Source of the DNA: Solobacterium moorei | GTDB taxonomy: Bacteria; Bacillota_I; Bacilli_A; Erysipelotrichales; Erysipelotrichaceae | DNA: 64,000 nucleotides | Assembly (NCBI RefSeq): GCF_036323475.1 | Contig: NZ_AP028934.1 | Coordinates: 1,116,001-1,180,000, forward strand | Reading direction: 5' to 3' | Shown: positions 35,158 through 45,013 of the stretch, in pieces | Position numbering within the stretch: the stretch's first letter is position 1 | How the letters are laid out: each line of letters starts with the position of its first letter | Notes under the pieces: model-generated | The model's database searches: none | What the model was told of the DNA's origin: nothing | Seen by the model: the letters and a program-made list of their open reading frames with translations, nothing else | Position numbers and translations under genes: made by a program

Positions 35158-35422
35158 ATTTCTGAATGGAATTGACAGCCTTAGCGAGTCTTGACTTCTG
35201 ACGAGCAGCATAGTTGTTATTCTTGATATGAGATACAACTGCCTTGTCTAAGCACTTATTTGCTGTGTTGTAAGCAGCAGTAGCAGCTTCAACGTCCTTA
35301 GCTTCTACAGCTAAAAGAACCTTCTTGATTGCTGTCTTTAGTTCGCTCTTCTGTCCAGCCTTCGCATTCTGTCTTTTCAGATTAGTTAGTGCGCGCTTCT
35401 TCTGTGACTTGATATTTGCCAT
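35156..35422 (-). CDS. rpsT: 30S ribosomal protein S20
   Basis: An 88-residue lysine- and alanine-rich protein starting MANIKSQKKRALTNLKR, the standard S20 N-terminus that binds 16S rRNA. AGGAGGT precedes the ATG. It is a single-gene unit facing away from fmt, with a strong promoter. Confidence 0.96.
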   Translation of the reverse strand: MANIKSQKKRALTNLKRQNAKAGQKSELKTAIKKVLLAVEAKDVEAATAAYNTANKCLDKAVVSHIKNNNYAARQKSRLAKAVNSIQK

Positions 35423-35455
35423 GAGTACACCTCCTGTCCACTTATTAGCATTAGG

Positions 35456-35484
35456 ATTATATCAAAGTGAAGTATAAAATGCAA
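35456..35484 (-). promoter_or_regulatory. Sigma-A promoter of rpsT
   Basis: On the minus strand TTGCAT, 17 bases, perfect TATAAT. Confidence 0.82.
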
Positions 35485-35512
35485 TGAAAACCCCAAAAAA
35501 GTAGGGTATAAT
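35484..35512 (+). promoter_or_regulatory. Promoter of fmt-lepA-hemW
   Basis: ATGAAA at 35484-35489, 17 bases, perfect TATAAT at 35507-35512. It is back-to-back with the rpsT promoter, the -35 elements adjoining. Confidence 0.55.
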
Positions 35513-35533
35513 ATCACGGTGGAGGTATGAGAG

Positions 35534-36472
35534 ATGAAACAGATACGAATTATATTTTTTGGTACAACAGAATTTGCTAGCGGTATATTACAGACTTTAA
35601 TTGACGAAGGATATAATGTCGTAGCCGTTGTTTCTCAACCAGATAAACCGGTTGGTAGAAAGCATACCATCCAGATGACACCAATACATGTATTAGCAGA
35701 TCAATGTCAGATTCCGGTGATTCAACCAGATCTTTTGAAGGAACACGTGGATGATGTATTACGATATGAACCAGAGTTAATCTTAACTTGTGCGTATGGT
35801 CAATTCGTACCAGTACGCATTCTAGAATATCCACGTTATGGTTGTATTAATGTACATCCATCACTTTTACCAAAGTATCGTGGAGGAGCACCAATTCATC
35901 ACGCAGTCATGGGTGGTGAAACAGAGACAGGTGTAAGTCTTATCCAGATGACAAAAGCCATGGATGCAGGAGATATCTATGCAAGAGTCACAACCCCACT
36001 TGGCAAAGATGAAACGATGGCAGAATTAAACCAGCGTTTACTTGTCTTAAGTAAGCAACTAGTCAAGGATAATTTAGAAGATTACATTGCAGGAAAATTA
36101 GTGGGAGAACCACAGGATGATAATAAAGTAATCCTTGGATTAAACATTACAAAGGAAGAAGAAAAAGTACAGTTTGCGGTAGAGGATGTACAGACTCTCT
36201 ATAACCACATTCGTGGTTTAATTGATTGGCCAATGCCATATGGTGTGGTTGGTGGAAAGCGTATGAAGTTCTGTAAGGTTAGAATGAGAAAAGAAGACCA
36301 TCAAGTTAAACCTGGAGAAATCTTAGGCTTCAAGAATCATGCGATGGAAGTCGCAAGCATTGGCGGTATTATCGAAGTTTATGAACTACAGCCAGAAGGC
36401 AAGAGCAGAATGACAGCAGATGCTTATGCCAATGGTGCAGGTAGAAATATGATAGGGAAGGTATTTGAGTAA
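35534..36472 (+). CDS. fmt: Methionyl-tRNA formyltransferase
   Basis: A 312-residue enzyme that formylates initiator Met-tRNA using 10-formyl-THF. The catalytic region has NVHPSLLPKYRGGAPIH with the conserved Asn-x-His, and the substrate loop is KPVGRKHTI. GGAGG lies eight bases before the ATG. lepA starts immediately after the stop with no gap. Confidence 0.95.
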   Translation: MKQIRIIFFGTTEFASGILQTLIDEGYNVVAVVSQPDKPVGRKHTIQMTPIHVLADQCQIPVIQPDLLKEHVDDVLRYEPELILTCAYGQFVPVRILEYPRYGCINVHPSLLPKYRGGAPIHHAVMGGETETGVSLIQMTKAMDAGDIYARVTTPLGKDETMAELNQRLLVLSKQLVKDNLEDYIAGKLVGEPQDDNKVILGLNITKEEEKVQFAVEDVQTLYNHIRGLIDWPMPYGVVGGKRMKFCKVRMRKEDHQVKPGEILGFKNHAMEVASIGGIIEVYELQPEGKSRMTADAYANGAGRNMIGKVFE

Positions 36473-38278
36473 ATGGACCAAAAGCACATACGAAATTTCT
36501 GTATTATTGCCCATATCGATCATGGCAAATCGACATTGGCAGACCGTATTCTTGAAATGACAGAAACGGTAAAAGAACGTGATATGAAATCACAACTTCT
36601 AGATGAAATGGATCTAGAAAGAGAACGTGGGATCACAATTAAACTCAATGCAGTACAGCTAAGCTATACCGCTAAAGATGGACAGGAGTATCTTTTTAAT
36701 TTAATTGATACACCGGGTCACGTCGACTTTACATACGAAGTATCACGCTCACTAGCGGCTTGTGAGGGTGCGATTTTAGTCGTTGACTCTACACAAGGCG
36801 TACAAGCACAAACACTCGCAAATACCTATCTAGCATTAGATAATAATCTAGAAATCCTACCTGTTATTAACAAAGTAGACATGATGAATGCTCAACCTGA
36901 TGTCACAATCCGCGAGATTGAAGATATCATCGGTTTGGATTGTAGTAATGCACCACTCATTTCTGCTCGTAGCGGATTAAACGTTGATAAAGTATTAGAA
37001 CAGATTGTATCTCATATTCCAGCACCAAGTGGAGATGAAAACGCACCACTACAGGCATTAGTATTTGACTCCTTTTATGACCCATACCGTGGTATTATCG
37101 CACTGATTCGTATCCGCGAGGGTAGTCTTTCCGTCGGTGATAAGATTCGTTTTATGGCAACTGGTGCAGAATATGAAGTACTAGAAGCAGGCATTCGTAA
37201 TCCACGTGAAGTAAAGATGAATACTTTAATGTGCGGTGATGTAGGCTGGTTCGCGGCTTCAATCAAGTCGATTCAAGATGTACGTGTTGGTGATACAGTA
37301 ACGAAGGTAGACAATCCAGCAAAGAAACCTTTATCTGGTTACCGTAAGTTAAACCCAATGGTATATTGCGGTCTATATCCAACAGATGCAGCCAAATATG
37401 GTGACTTACGCGAAGCATTAGATAAATTACAGTTAAACGACGCATCCTTACAGTATGAACCAGAAACATCACAAGCCTTAGGTTTTGGTTATCGTTGCGG
37501 ATTCTTAGGACTCTTGCATATGGATGTTATTCAGGAGCGTTTGGAAAGAGAATATAATCTTGACCTTATCGCAACTGCACCATCCGTTATCTATCATGTA
37601 TACCTGCCAGATGGTTCCATGGTAGAAATTGATAACCCAGCTAGAATGCCAGATGCAGCAAGAATCGACCGTGTCGAAGAGCCATATGTAAAGGCAAGTA
37701 TTATGGTGCCAGATACTTATATCGGCGCAATCATGGATTTATGCCAAAATAAGCGTGGTATTTATCAGACAATGGAAATCATTGATACAGGCAGAAACAT
37801 GATTATTTATGAATTACCACTTTCGGAAATCATCTTTGATTTCTTTGATAAGTTAAAGTCATGTTCAAAGGGTTATGCCTCATTAGACTATGAATTAATT
37901 GGCTATCGTGCACAAGATCTTGTGCGTATGGATATTCTATTGAATGGCGAAAATGTCGATGCACTATCAGTGATTATTCATCGCTCAGAAGCGTATGCAC
38001 GTGGCTCTGCAATTACAGTGAAGCTAAAGGAGCTCATCCCTAAGCAACAATTCGAGATTCCTGTACAGGCTGCCATTGGTGGTAAGATTATTGCTAGAAC
38101 AAACATCAAGTCCTTGCGCAAGAACGTACTTGCTAAGTGCTATGGTGGTGATATCTCCCGTAAGAAGAAACTTCTAGAGAAACAAAAAGAAGGAAAGAAG
38201 AGAATGAAGGCAGTAGGATCTGTAGAGATTCCACAGGAAGCGTTCATGTCTGTTCTATCAATGGATGATGATAACTAA
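36473..38278 (+). CDS. lepA: Elongation factor 4 (LepA)
   Basis: A 601-residue translational GTPase. G1 is [11 protein letters not shown]2 RERGITIK, G3 DTPGHVDF and G4 NKVD. The LepA-specific C-terminal domain ends in [15 protein letters not shown]. It binds stalled or assembling ribosomes. The ATG directly abuts the fmt stop, and the only ribosome site (GGAAGG) is inside fmt. It overlaps hemW by 14 bases. Confidence 0.97.
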   Translation: MDQKHIRNFCIIAHIDHGKSTLADRILEMTETVKERDMKSQLLDEMDLERERGITIKLNAVQLSYTAKDGQEYLFNLIDTPGHVDFTYEVSRSLAACEGAILVVDSTQGVQAQTLANTYLALDNNLEILPVINKVDMMNAQPDVTIREIEDIIGLDCSNAPLISARSGLNVDKVLEQIVSHIPAPSGDENAPLQALVFDSFYDPYRGIIALIRIREGSLSVGDKIRFMATGAEYEVLEAGIRNPREVKMNTLMCGDVGWFAASIKSIQDVRVGDTVTKVDNPAKKPLSGYRKLNPMVYCGLYPTDAAKYGDLREALDKLQLNDASLQYEPETSQALGFGYRCGFLGLLHMDVIQERLEREYNLDLIATAPSVIYHVYLPDGSMVEIDNPARMPDAARIDRVEEPYVKASIMVPDTYIGAIMDLCQNKRGIYQTMEIIDTGRNMIIYELPLSEIIFDFFDKLKSCSKGYASLDYELIGYRAQDLVRMDILLNGENVDALSVIIHRSEAYARGSAITVKLKELIPKQQFEIPVQAAIGGKIIARTNIKSLRKNVLAKCYGGDISRKKKLLEKQKEGKKRMKAVGSVEIPQEAFMSVLSMDDDN

Positions 38279-39365
38279 ACCAAAGCATCTATACTTGCAT
38301 GTACCATTCTGTAGAACAATCTGTGCATACTGTGATTTCTGTCATGTAGGCTATCAAGAAACTGTCGCAGAACAGTGGCTAGAGGCAATTACAACTGATA
38401 TTCAAAATCGTCACATCAATGAAAATCTTGTGACGATATATATCGGTGGTGGTACACCAACTGCACTATCTTCATCACAACTAGATCAATTACTTCGTTT
38501 ATTGGATCCTTATGCACGCATGGTACAGGAATATACGATTGAAATTAATCCGGAAACATTTGATGAATACAAAGCAAAGATATTACAAAAACACGGTGTT
38601 AACCGTGCAAGCATAGGCTTTCAAACATCAGATGAAAAACTACTACAGATGATGAACCGACATCATCGACTAAAAGATGTCGCAGAAACGATGAGACTAT
38701 TACGTAAGTATGGTATCGATAACATCTCACTAGATTTAATGTACTCATTACCTACACAGACCATGGAATCTTTAGAAAAGTCAGTGAAGGATGCGATTGC
38801 ACTAGAACCAACACATTTATCGTTATACTCATTAACGATAGAACCAAATACAGTCTTTGCGAAAAAGGGATATGAACATCTTGATGATGATATCGAAGCA
38901 GATATGTATGAATGGATTTGTAAGATACTTCCACAGTATGACTATCAACAATATGAAATTAGTAACTTTACGAAAGCAGGTATGATTTCACAACATAACT
39001 GTGCCTATTGGAACTATCAAGACTTCTATGGCATTGGTTGTGGTGCAAGTGGACTTGAAGGAAGCATACGTTATGATATTCCAAAGAATGTAAGAAAGTA
39101 CATCGAAGAACCATCTATCAAAGATACGATCGATTTAGCGCTCCAAGAACAAATGTTTGAAGCAATCATGATGGGACTTCGCTTAAAAGAGGGAATGCAT
39201 ATCCAACTCTTTGAAGAAAGGTTCCACACATCCGTATTAGAAGTTTATCGTACTCAGATTAATAAGTTATGTAATGAAGGAAAACTCATCCTTGAAAAAA
39301 ACCGTCTTCGTTGTAGTGAAAAAGGATTTGAAATTCTAAACAGTATTTTATTGGAGTTTATGTAG
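38265..39365 (+). CDS. hemW: Radical SAM heme chaperone HemW
   Basis: A 366-residue radical-SAM protein formerly called oxygen-independent coproporphyrinogen oxidase. The cluster motif CRTICAYC lies near residues 17-24, followed by IGGGTPTAL and EINPETF. The lack of the HemN-type N-terminal extension marks it as HemW, a heme-insertion factor. lepA-hemW is a conserved Bacillota pair. It ends at a long hairpin. Confidence 0.92.
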   Translation: MMITKPKHLYLHVPFCRTICAYCDFCHVGYQETVAEQWLEAITTDIQNRHINENLVTIYIGGGTPTALSSSQLDQLLRLLDPYARMVQEYTIEINPETFDEYKAKILQKHGVNRASIGFQTSDEKLLQMMNRHHRLKDVAETMRLLRKYGIDNISLDLMYSLPTQTMESLEKSVKDAIALEPTHLSLYSLTIEPNTVFAKKGYEHLDDDIEADMYEWICKILPQYDYQQYEISNFTKAGMISQHNCAYWNYQDFYGIGCGASGLEGSIRYDIPKNVRKYIEEPSIKDTIDLALQEQMFEAIMMGLRLKEGMHIQLFEERFHTSVLEVYRTQINKLCNEGKLILEKNRLRCSEKGFEILNSILLEFM

Positions 39366-39404
39366 TATACAAATGAATGCTTCTAGAAACAATTGAATCA
39401 ATTT

Positions 39405-39454
39405 ATTAAAACCCATGCATTATATGATTTATCATATAATGCATGGGTTTTAAT
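39405..39454. terminator. Long perfect inverted repeat, terminator after hemW
   Basis: A 23-bp perfect stem from 39405 to 39427 pairs with 39432-39454 around a TTTA loop. The arms end in A/T-rich tracts, so it can act as a terminator in both directions. The stem is unusually long for this genome. Confidence 0.75.
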
Positions 39455-39601
39455 TTTGAAAAATGTAGAAATAAGATACATATACAGTGTATAATCAATA
39501 GGAAAATATTGATTTTATTACTAAAGTCAATCTATTAATCAGCCAACATTTTATTATGTATACAAAACTATAATGAGAAGTTCATACAAAGGGGAAGGGT
39601 T

Positions 39602-40390
39602 ATGAAGAAGTTAATTACTATTTTTGCAATCATTTTTACATTTTTATTGAGTGGCTGCTCAATGTTAAAACCCAAAGTGGAGAGACTGCTTGACTGGTCT
39701 TTTCAGTATAATGAGCATACCAATGATTACAGTCTGTTTTTTGGACTTGCTGATAAAAATAATAAACTACTTGCATCAGCTGCAACAGTAAATATACGTA
39801 TTGTAAATGATGAAAATGAAGTTGTTTATACAGGGACTAAAAATGTTTCTGTTAGTGATTTTGATTATTATACTAGCAAGGTGCGAGGGGAACAGTATCT
39901 TGCAAATGTTAGAATTTCAGAATCTGAAATTACAACAGGAAAATCGAGCCATGGCAAGGTTTATTTTTCAGTATATCAGTCTAATGAATTTGCATTTGAT
40001 GAAGTAAACTGTGAAGTGTTATCGGGATTACCATTAAAAGATGTAAATATTCAATTCAATACTTTTCCATTAGATCTCAATTCGTATGGTTATTTTGAAG
40101 ATGTTCCATCAGTTATTCAGATACAGTCTGTTGAATACAACTACTCAAAAGATTTCACGCCATCAATAAGCTTCACTGTATATGGAGAAAAACTCAGTGG
40201 TAGCGATAATATAACTTATGACAGTATAGGTTATAAATTAATTGATAGTGCTGGATATACAGTTGACACAGGAACAATCATGTTTTCATCTTTACATACA
40301 GGTGAAAAGTTTAAAGATGATTCGATATATTTCTATAATGCTATTCCAGGAGAAACATATACATTACTATTTTTCGAGAAAGACTTGTAA
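39602..40390 (+). CDS. Lipoprotein of unknown function
   Basis: A 262-residue predicted lipoprotein. The signal peptide MKKLITIFAIIFTFLLSGC has lipobox LSGC, so C19 would be lipidated. The mature part is rich in beta-strand-like alternations and aromatic residues, with no motif I can name; it may have two immunoglobulin-like halves (about 30-130 and 145-262). AAGGGGAAGGG precedes the ATG. It is flanked by the hemW terminator and the rpsO promoter, so it is its own unit. Base composition is somewhat more AT-rich than neighbours. Confidence 0.75.
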   Translation: MKKLITIFAIIFTFLLSGCSMLKPKVERLLDWSFQYNEHTNDYSLFFGLADKNNKLLASAATVNIRIVNDENEVVYTGTKNVSVSDFDYYTSKVRGEQYLANVRISESEITTGKSSHGKVYFSVYQSNEFAFDEVNCEVLSGLPLKDVNIQFNTFPLDLNSYGYFEDVPSVIQIQSVEYNYSKDFTPSISFTVYGEKLSGSDNITYDSIGYKLIDSAGYTVDTGTIMFSSLHTGEKFKDDSIYFYNAIPGETYTLLFFEKDL

Positions 40391-40415
40391 TCAGACTTGA
40401 TTTGGGTTTTAAATA

Positions 40416-40444
40416 TTGCATACATAGGGATTGTATGCTATTAT
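40416..40444 (+). promoter_or_regulatory. Promoter of rpsO
   Basis: TTGCAT at 40416-40421, 17 bases ending TGC, TATTAT at 40439-40444 (extended -10). Confidence 0.78.
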
Positions 40445-40460
40445 CTAATGGCTTTCTTGC

Positions 40461-40479
40461 TGGGGGTGACGTATCCTCA
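40461..40479 (+). promoter_or_regulatory. Hairpin in the rpsO leader, possible S15 autoregulatory site
   Basis: TGGGGG and TCCTCA form a 6-bp stem with two G-U pairs beside G-C pairs, loop TGACGTA. The leader is about 75 bases. S15 often represses its own mRNA by binding G-U/G-C elements in such leaders; assignment here is inferential. Confidence 0.35.
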
Positions 40480-40528
40480 AAAGTTATGCTCGGTTTGGAA
40501 GTTCTATAGAAAGAAAGAGGAAAATGAA

Positions 40529-40795
40529 ATGTTATCAAAGGAAACAGTAGCACAGATTGCAAAGGATTTTGGTCGTAAGGAAGGTGACACAGGTTCTGTT
40601 GAAGTACAGGTTGCTCTATTAACACACCAGATCAACACATTAACTGTACATATGCAGGCTAATAAGAAGGACTATTCTTCTAACCGTGGTCTATTAAAGA
40701 TGGTTGGTCGTAGAAGAAAGATGCTCGATTACCTCAAGAAGCATGATGTTAACCGTTACCGTGAATTAGTTCAGAAGTTAGGATTAAGAAAGTAA
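40529..40795 (+). CDS. rpsO: 30S ribosomal protein S15
   Basis: An 88-residue primary 16S rRNA-binding protein with the typical [17 protein letters not shown] and [11 protein letters not shown] segments. The start was set at ATG 40529 after AGAGGA; the reading frame is open further upstream but without a fitting start. Usually rpsO sits next to pnp. Here about 5 kb, containing an ABC exporter operon, separates them. Confidence 0.95.
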   Translation: MLSKETVAQIAKDFGRKEGDTGSVEVQVALLTHQINTLTVHMQANKKDYSSNRGLLKMVGRRRKMLDYLKKHDVNRYRELVQKLGLRK

Positions 40796-40800
40796 TTGTG

Positions 40801-40826
40801 AAAGCAGACATTGAACTGCTTTTTTT
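40801..40826 (+). terminator. Intrinsic terminator after rpsO
   Basis: AAAGCAG/CTGCTTT stem, 8-base loop, seven T. Confidence 0.85.
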
Positions 40827-40868
40827 GTACTTCAGGTGTACAATTAGATAGGAAAAGGGACATAAGTC

Positions 40869-41570
40869 ATGAGCTATATTACATTTCGAGAAGTAAGAAA
40901 AACATATCATGTTGGTGAAATCGATATTCATGCATTGGATGGTGTCAACTTTGAAGTAGAACAGGGCCAGGTTGTCGTTGTGGCTGGTGCCAGTGGTGCT
41001 GGTAAGAGTACAATTTTAAACATTCTTGGTGGAATGGATACTGTCACAAGTGGTTCTGTTATCGTAGATGGAAAACATGTTGATGCGATGAATGAAAAAG
41101 AGTTAACTGACTATCGTCGTTTTGATATTGGTTTTGTCTTCCAATTCTATAACTTAGTACAGAATCTTACTGCTTTGGAAAATGTAGAATTAGCTTCAGA
41201 AATCTGTAAAAATCCACTGGATCCAAAAAAGGTTTTGGCACAGGTGGGCTTACAAGATCGTATGAATAATTTTCCTGCACAATTGTCCGGTGGTGAACAA
41301 CAGCGTGTAGCGATTGCTAGAGCAATTGCTAAGAATCCTAAGTTACTTTTATGTGATGAACCAACTGGTGCACTCGACTATGTAACAGGGAAACAAATCT
41401 TACAATTACTACAGGATACAGCACGTAATCATGGCATGACGGTCATTATCATTACACATAATCTGGCCATCTGTCCGATGGGAGATTTAGTCTGTCATGT
41501 CAAAAGTGGAAAAGTTATCTCAATTGAAAAGAATGATCATCCAAAGGATATAACGGAGATAGAGTGGTAA
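40869..41570 (+). CDS. ABC transporter ATP-binding protein (MacB/LolD type)
   Basis: A 233-residue ATPase. Walker A is GASGAGKST (residues 40-48), Q-loop FQFYNL, signature LSGGEQQR, Walker [12 protein letters not shown]. It should energise the very large FtsX-type permease encoded next, overlapping by one base. Together with rpsO upstream and pnp downstream, the operon interrupts the usual rpsO-pnp pairing. Confidence 0.92.
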   Translation: MSYITFREVRKTYHVGEIDIHALDGVNFEVEQGQVVVVAGASGAGKSTILNILGGMDTVTSGSVIVDGKHVDAMNEKELTDYRRFDIGFVFQFYNLVQNLTALENVELASEICKNPLDPKKVLAQVGLQDRMNNFPAQLSGGEQQRVAIARAIAKNPKLLLCDEPTGALDYVTGKQILQLLQDTARNHGMTVIIITHNLAICPMGDLVCHVKSGKVISIEKNDHPKDITEIEW

Positions 41571-44500
41571 TGGCGAAAAAGGTATTTCACAAAAATGTAT
41601 TTCGCTTAATCAAGTCGACAAAAGGTCGGTTCTTTTCACTATCCGCAATTGTATCGATTGGTGTTGCGTTCTTTATTGGTGTTAGTGCCAGTGCACCGAT
41701 GATGGCTGCTAGTGTTGATTCCTATGATGATAGTTACGATTTAAAGGACTTTACAATCTATTCAAATTATGGTTTTCAAGAGGATGATATAGAAGCTTTA
41801 AAGAAGGTAGACTCTGTACGTACAGTTGAGCCAGCTTACTTTGTAGATGAGATTGCGACAGATAGTAAGGGAACACAACTTGTGAGAATTCATTCTTATG
41901 ATTCATCACATACAATCAATCGCTTTAAACTTGTAGAAGGACGTATGCCTGAAAATGACCATGAAGTTGTTGCGGAGCGAAATGGCAATATAAAGTCAGG
42001 CTTTGAAGTGGGAGATACAGTAAAACTATCACTTCCGGATGGTTCTCGAAGTGGTGTTTTGCCTGTTCAGGAAGTGACAGTTGTTGGTGTTATTGATACA
42101 CCTCTATATCTAAATATGTCTAAAGAAACTAGTACGTTAGACAACTTACCAATTAATTCGTATCTATACATTCCTTCGACTGCGTTTGATTCTTCAAATT
42201 ATTTAGAGCTAAATATCGTAACAGATGATGGCAAAAAACTATCTTCCTTCTCAGATTCATATGAAACGTATATTGCGGATGTAAAAAAGAAGATTGAAGA
42301 ACTTGCGACAACGCAAGAAAAAATAACTGCACTCAAAATTAAAGAAGACGCAATGCGCGAGTATAACGATGGGATGCAGAAGTACATCGAGGGTACAAAG
42401 CAATATCAGGATGCGCTAGAAACATATCAAAAAGAAATTGCGGATGCCCAACAAAAATTATCCGATAGTAGAGCAAGTGTCTCTGCTGGGGAAGTGGAGA
42501 TTGCTAACGCAAAAGAAAATCTAAATAATGCGCAGAATACTTTGAATACAGAAAAGGCTAATCGACAAGCAGAGATTGATAATCAACAGGCAATCATCAA
42601 TCAAAACCGAGAGATACTACAATCCAGTCAACAAACTTTAAACAATCAAAAGGCTAGTCTTGAACAGAATGAACAGGATTTAACAAAGGCACTTGTTGCT
42701 TTACCAGATGCGATTCGTTTATATCAGACGGAAATTCAATTCCGTCAAGGAATTGAAAAGTTTGGAATTAGTGGATCAACGCAGTTAACGTTTTTAATAA
42801 TGTTCCGAGAAGAGTTAAGGCCATTATGTGAAGCAATGTTTCCGGAAGGCTATACTGGTAAAACGGTTTCGGATTTACAAGCTGCTTTAGATAATCACTT
42901 ACAACAAATTGACCAAAACTTCTCTTTAACCGCATCCACAAAGGAAGAACGGTTGGTTGAATTACAGAACTTACAAACACAATATACCGCTGACCTTGCG
43001 GATGTTCAGAATGCTTTAACGGTAACGATTCCTGCATCTCAACAACAAATTACTGATGGTTTGACGGCGATTGATCAAGCTCAACAACAACTGAGTCAAG
43101 GCCAAGCAACTTTAAATCAAAAGATTGCGGATGGTCAGGCTAAGATTACTGCGGGTTGGCAAGAAGTATATGCAAACGAAAATAAGTTAGCGGATGCTAG
43201 AGTGCAGATTGCAGATGGTGAAGCACAATTAAATACTGCAATTACAGAAGGTGCAAAGAAGTTAAATGATGCATTGGAAGAGTTGAATCTGTCTAAGGCA
43301 AAATTGACGGATGCTAAAAAGAAGATTGATGATTTAGCAGAAGGAGAGTGGACGATACTTGATCGTAAATCTCATTATGCAAGTGTGACTTTCAAGAATA
43401 CGATTCACCAAATGGAGGCTATATCGCGAGTATTTCCAGTATTCTTCATCTTGGTAGCGGCACTTGTATGTCTAACGACAATGACACGTCTTGTTGAAGA
43501 ACAACGTAATGAAATCGGTACTCTACGCGCACTTGGCTATACGAAATGGCAGTGTACATCAAAGTACCTATTCTATGCGATCTTCGCTACAATTATCGGT
43601 ATTGTTGTGGGAAGTATTTTAGGACTTAGTTCGTTTCCGATTATTATTTATCATGCATGGAGAATGATGTATATCTTACCTCCAATTCATTTTGTAATAC
43701 CTTCTGGGCTGATTGGTTTTACTGCAATACTTTTTATCTTTGCGATGAGTATTGCGACTTGGTTTGCATGCAAAGCAGATACACAGGATGTGCCATCACA
43801 ACTGATGCGTCCAAAAGCACCACCAATGGGTAAGAAGACATTCTTGGAGAATATTCCATTGATTTGGAATCATCTTAGCTTTACAGATAAAGTAACCATG
43901 CGAAATATCTTCCGTTATAAGAAGCGTTTCTTTATGACAATTATTGGTGTAGCAGGATGTACTGCACTCATGTTAATTGGATTTGGTATTCGTGATTCTA
44001 TTTCCAACATGGTTGATATTAACTTTAAAGAAATTATTCAATATGATGGCATGGTTAACTTTGAAGATGATGCAAGTGATCAAATCAAAGCAGAGGCACT
44101 AAAACAAATTCAATCAACTGAGAATGTTATGGATGCACAAGAGGGTTTTGTTTATACGACAAAAACATATGATGATAAAGTGGATGAGACTGCGACTGTT
44201 CATGTTTTTGATAAAGAGGATGTATGTCGGGAGTTTAACTTACGTACACGTGTAGGCCATAAACCAATTTCACTTACAGATGATGGTGTTATCATCAACG
44301 AGAAGTTAGCAGAGAATCTAGATGTTCATATTGGAGATAAGATTACAATCGAAGATGCGGAAGGAAGCCCACATGAGGTAAACGTCAGTGGTATCACTGA
44401 GATGTATGTCAATCACTTTGTTTTGATAAGTCGTAAATATTACAAAGAAGTATTTGGCAAAGATGCCGGTAGTAATACCGTCTATCTATCTACGACAGGT

Positions 44501-45013
44501 GATGATGTAGCTCAGAAGTTACTCGCAAATCATATTTCAACGATTCAAGGTGTTGAAGGCATTTCTTTATTCAATGGACAACTAGATAATTTCTATTCCA
44601 TGGTTAAAGGTTTGAATGGAATTATTTGGGTGCTCATTTTCTCAAGTATGTTACTGGCGTTTGTTGTATTGAGTAATTTAATTACTGTTAACATCAGTGA
44701 AAGACAACGCGAGATTGCGACCTTGAAAGTTCTTGGCTTTAGAAGATCTGAGGTTAAGAAGTACATTTTTAAAGAAAACAATTTGCTTGCTGGAATCGGT
44801 GGTATCGTTGGAATTCCGGTAGGGATTGCGCTACATCGTTATATTATGCGTACGGTTGAGATGGACTATTTGATGTTTGGTAGAAATATCAAATGGATAA
44901 GTTTCTTATATGCATTTGTTTTAACGATACTATTTAGTGTGATTGTTAATTGTATGATGACCAAGAGATTAAATAGTATCCGTATGGTAGAGAGTCTAAA
45001 GAGTGTAGAATAA
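41570..45013 (+). CDS. FtsX-type ABC permease with a long extracellular coiled coil
   Basis: A permease of about 1147 residues. The first membrane segment is near residue 25, then an extracellular domain, then a long helical, Gln/Ala/Asn-rich region at about 245-605 with heptad-like patterns (LNNAQNTLNTEKANRQAE and similar). The first FtsX membrane block lies at about 625-750, a second N-terminal segment at about 790, a second extracellular domain and a final block at about 1025-1140. The ATG at 41570 overlaps the ATPase stop. GTG 41564 is possible but too near the ribosome site. Such proteins move lipids or lipoproteins, or control cell-wall enzymes mechanically; the substrate is unknown. 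Confidence 0.87.
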   Translation: MAKKVFHKNVFRLIKSTKGRFFSLSAIVSIGVAFFIGVSASAPMMAASVDSYDDSYDLKDFTIYSNYGFQEDDIEALKKVDSVRTVEPAYFVDEIATDSKGTQLVRIHSYDSSHTINRFKLVEGRMPENDHEVVAERNGNIKSGFEVGDTVKLSLPDGSRSGVLPVQEVTVVGVIDTPLYLNMSKETSTLDNLPINSYLYIPSTAFDSSNYLELNIVTDDGKKLSSFSDSYETYIADVKKKIEELATTQEKITALKIKEDAMREYNDGMQKYIEGTKQYQDALETYQKEIADAQQKLSDSRASVSAGEVEIANAKENLNNAQNTLNTEKANRQAEIDNQQAIINQNREILQSSQQTLNNQKASLEQNEQDLTKALVALPDAIRLYQTEIQFRQGIEKFGISGSTQLTFLIMFREELRPLCEAMFPEGYTGKTVSDLQAALDNHLQQIDQNFSLTASTKEERLVELQNLQTQYTADLADVQNALTVTIPASQQQITDGLTAIDQAQQQLSQGQATLNQKIADGQAKITAGWQEVYANENKLADARVQIADGEAQLNTAITEGAKKLNDALEELNLSKAKLTDAKKKIDDLAEGEWTILDRKSHYASVTFKNTIHQMEAISRVFPVFFILVAALVCLTTMTRLVEEQRNEIGTLRALGYTKWQCTSKYLFYAIFATIIGIVVGSILGLSSFPIIIYHAWRMMYILPPIHFVIPSGLIGFTAILFIFAMSIATWFACKADTQDVPSQLMRPKAPPMGKKTFLENIPLIWNHLSFTDKVTMRNIFRYKKRFFMTIIGVAGCTALMLIGFGIRDSISNMVDINFKEIIQYDGMVNFEDDASDQIKAEALKQIQSTENVMDAQEGFVYTTKTYDDKVDETATVHVFDKEDVCREFNLRTRVGHKPISLTDDGVIINEKLAENLDVHIGDKITIEDAEGSPHEVNVSGITEMYVNHFVLISRKYYKEVFGKDAGSNTVYLSTTGDDVAQKLLANHISTIQGVEGISLFNGQLDNFYSMVKGLNGIIWVLIFSSMLLAFVVLSNLITVNISERQREIATLKVLGFRRSEVKKYIFKENNLLAGIGGIVGIPVGIALHRYIMRTVEMDYLMFGRNIKWISFLYAFVLTILFSVIVNCMMTKRLNSIRMVESLKSVE

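Noticed and set aside
39405-39454. A miniature transposable element or attachment site
   Set aside because: It is a single hairpin with a four-base loop right after hemW, with no target duplication visible; a terminator is the simpler reading.
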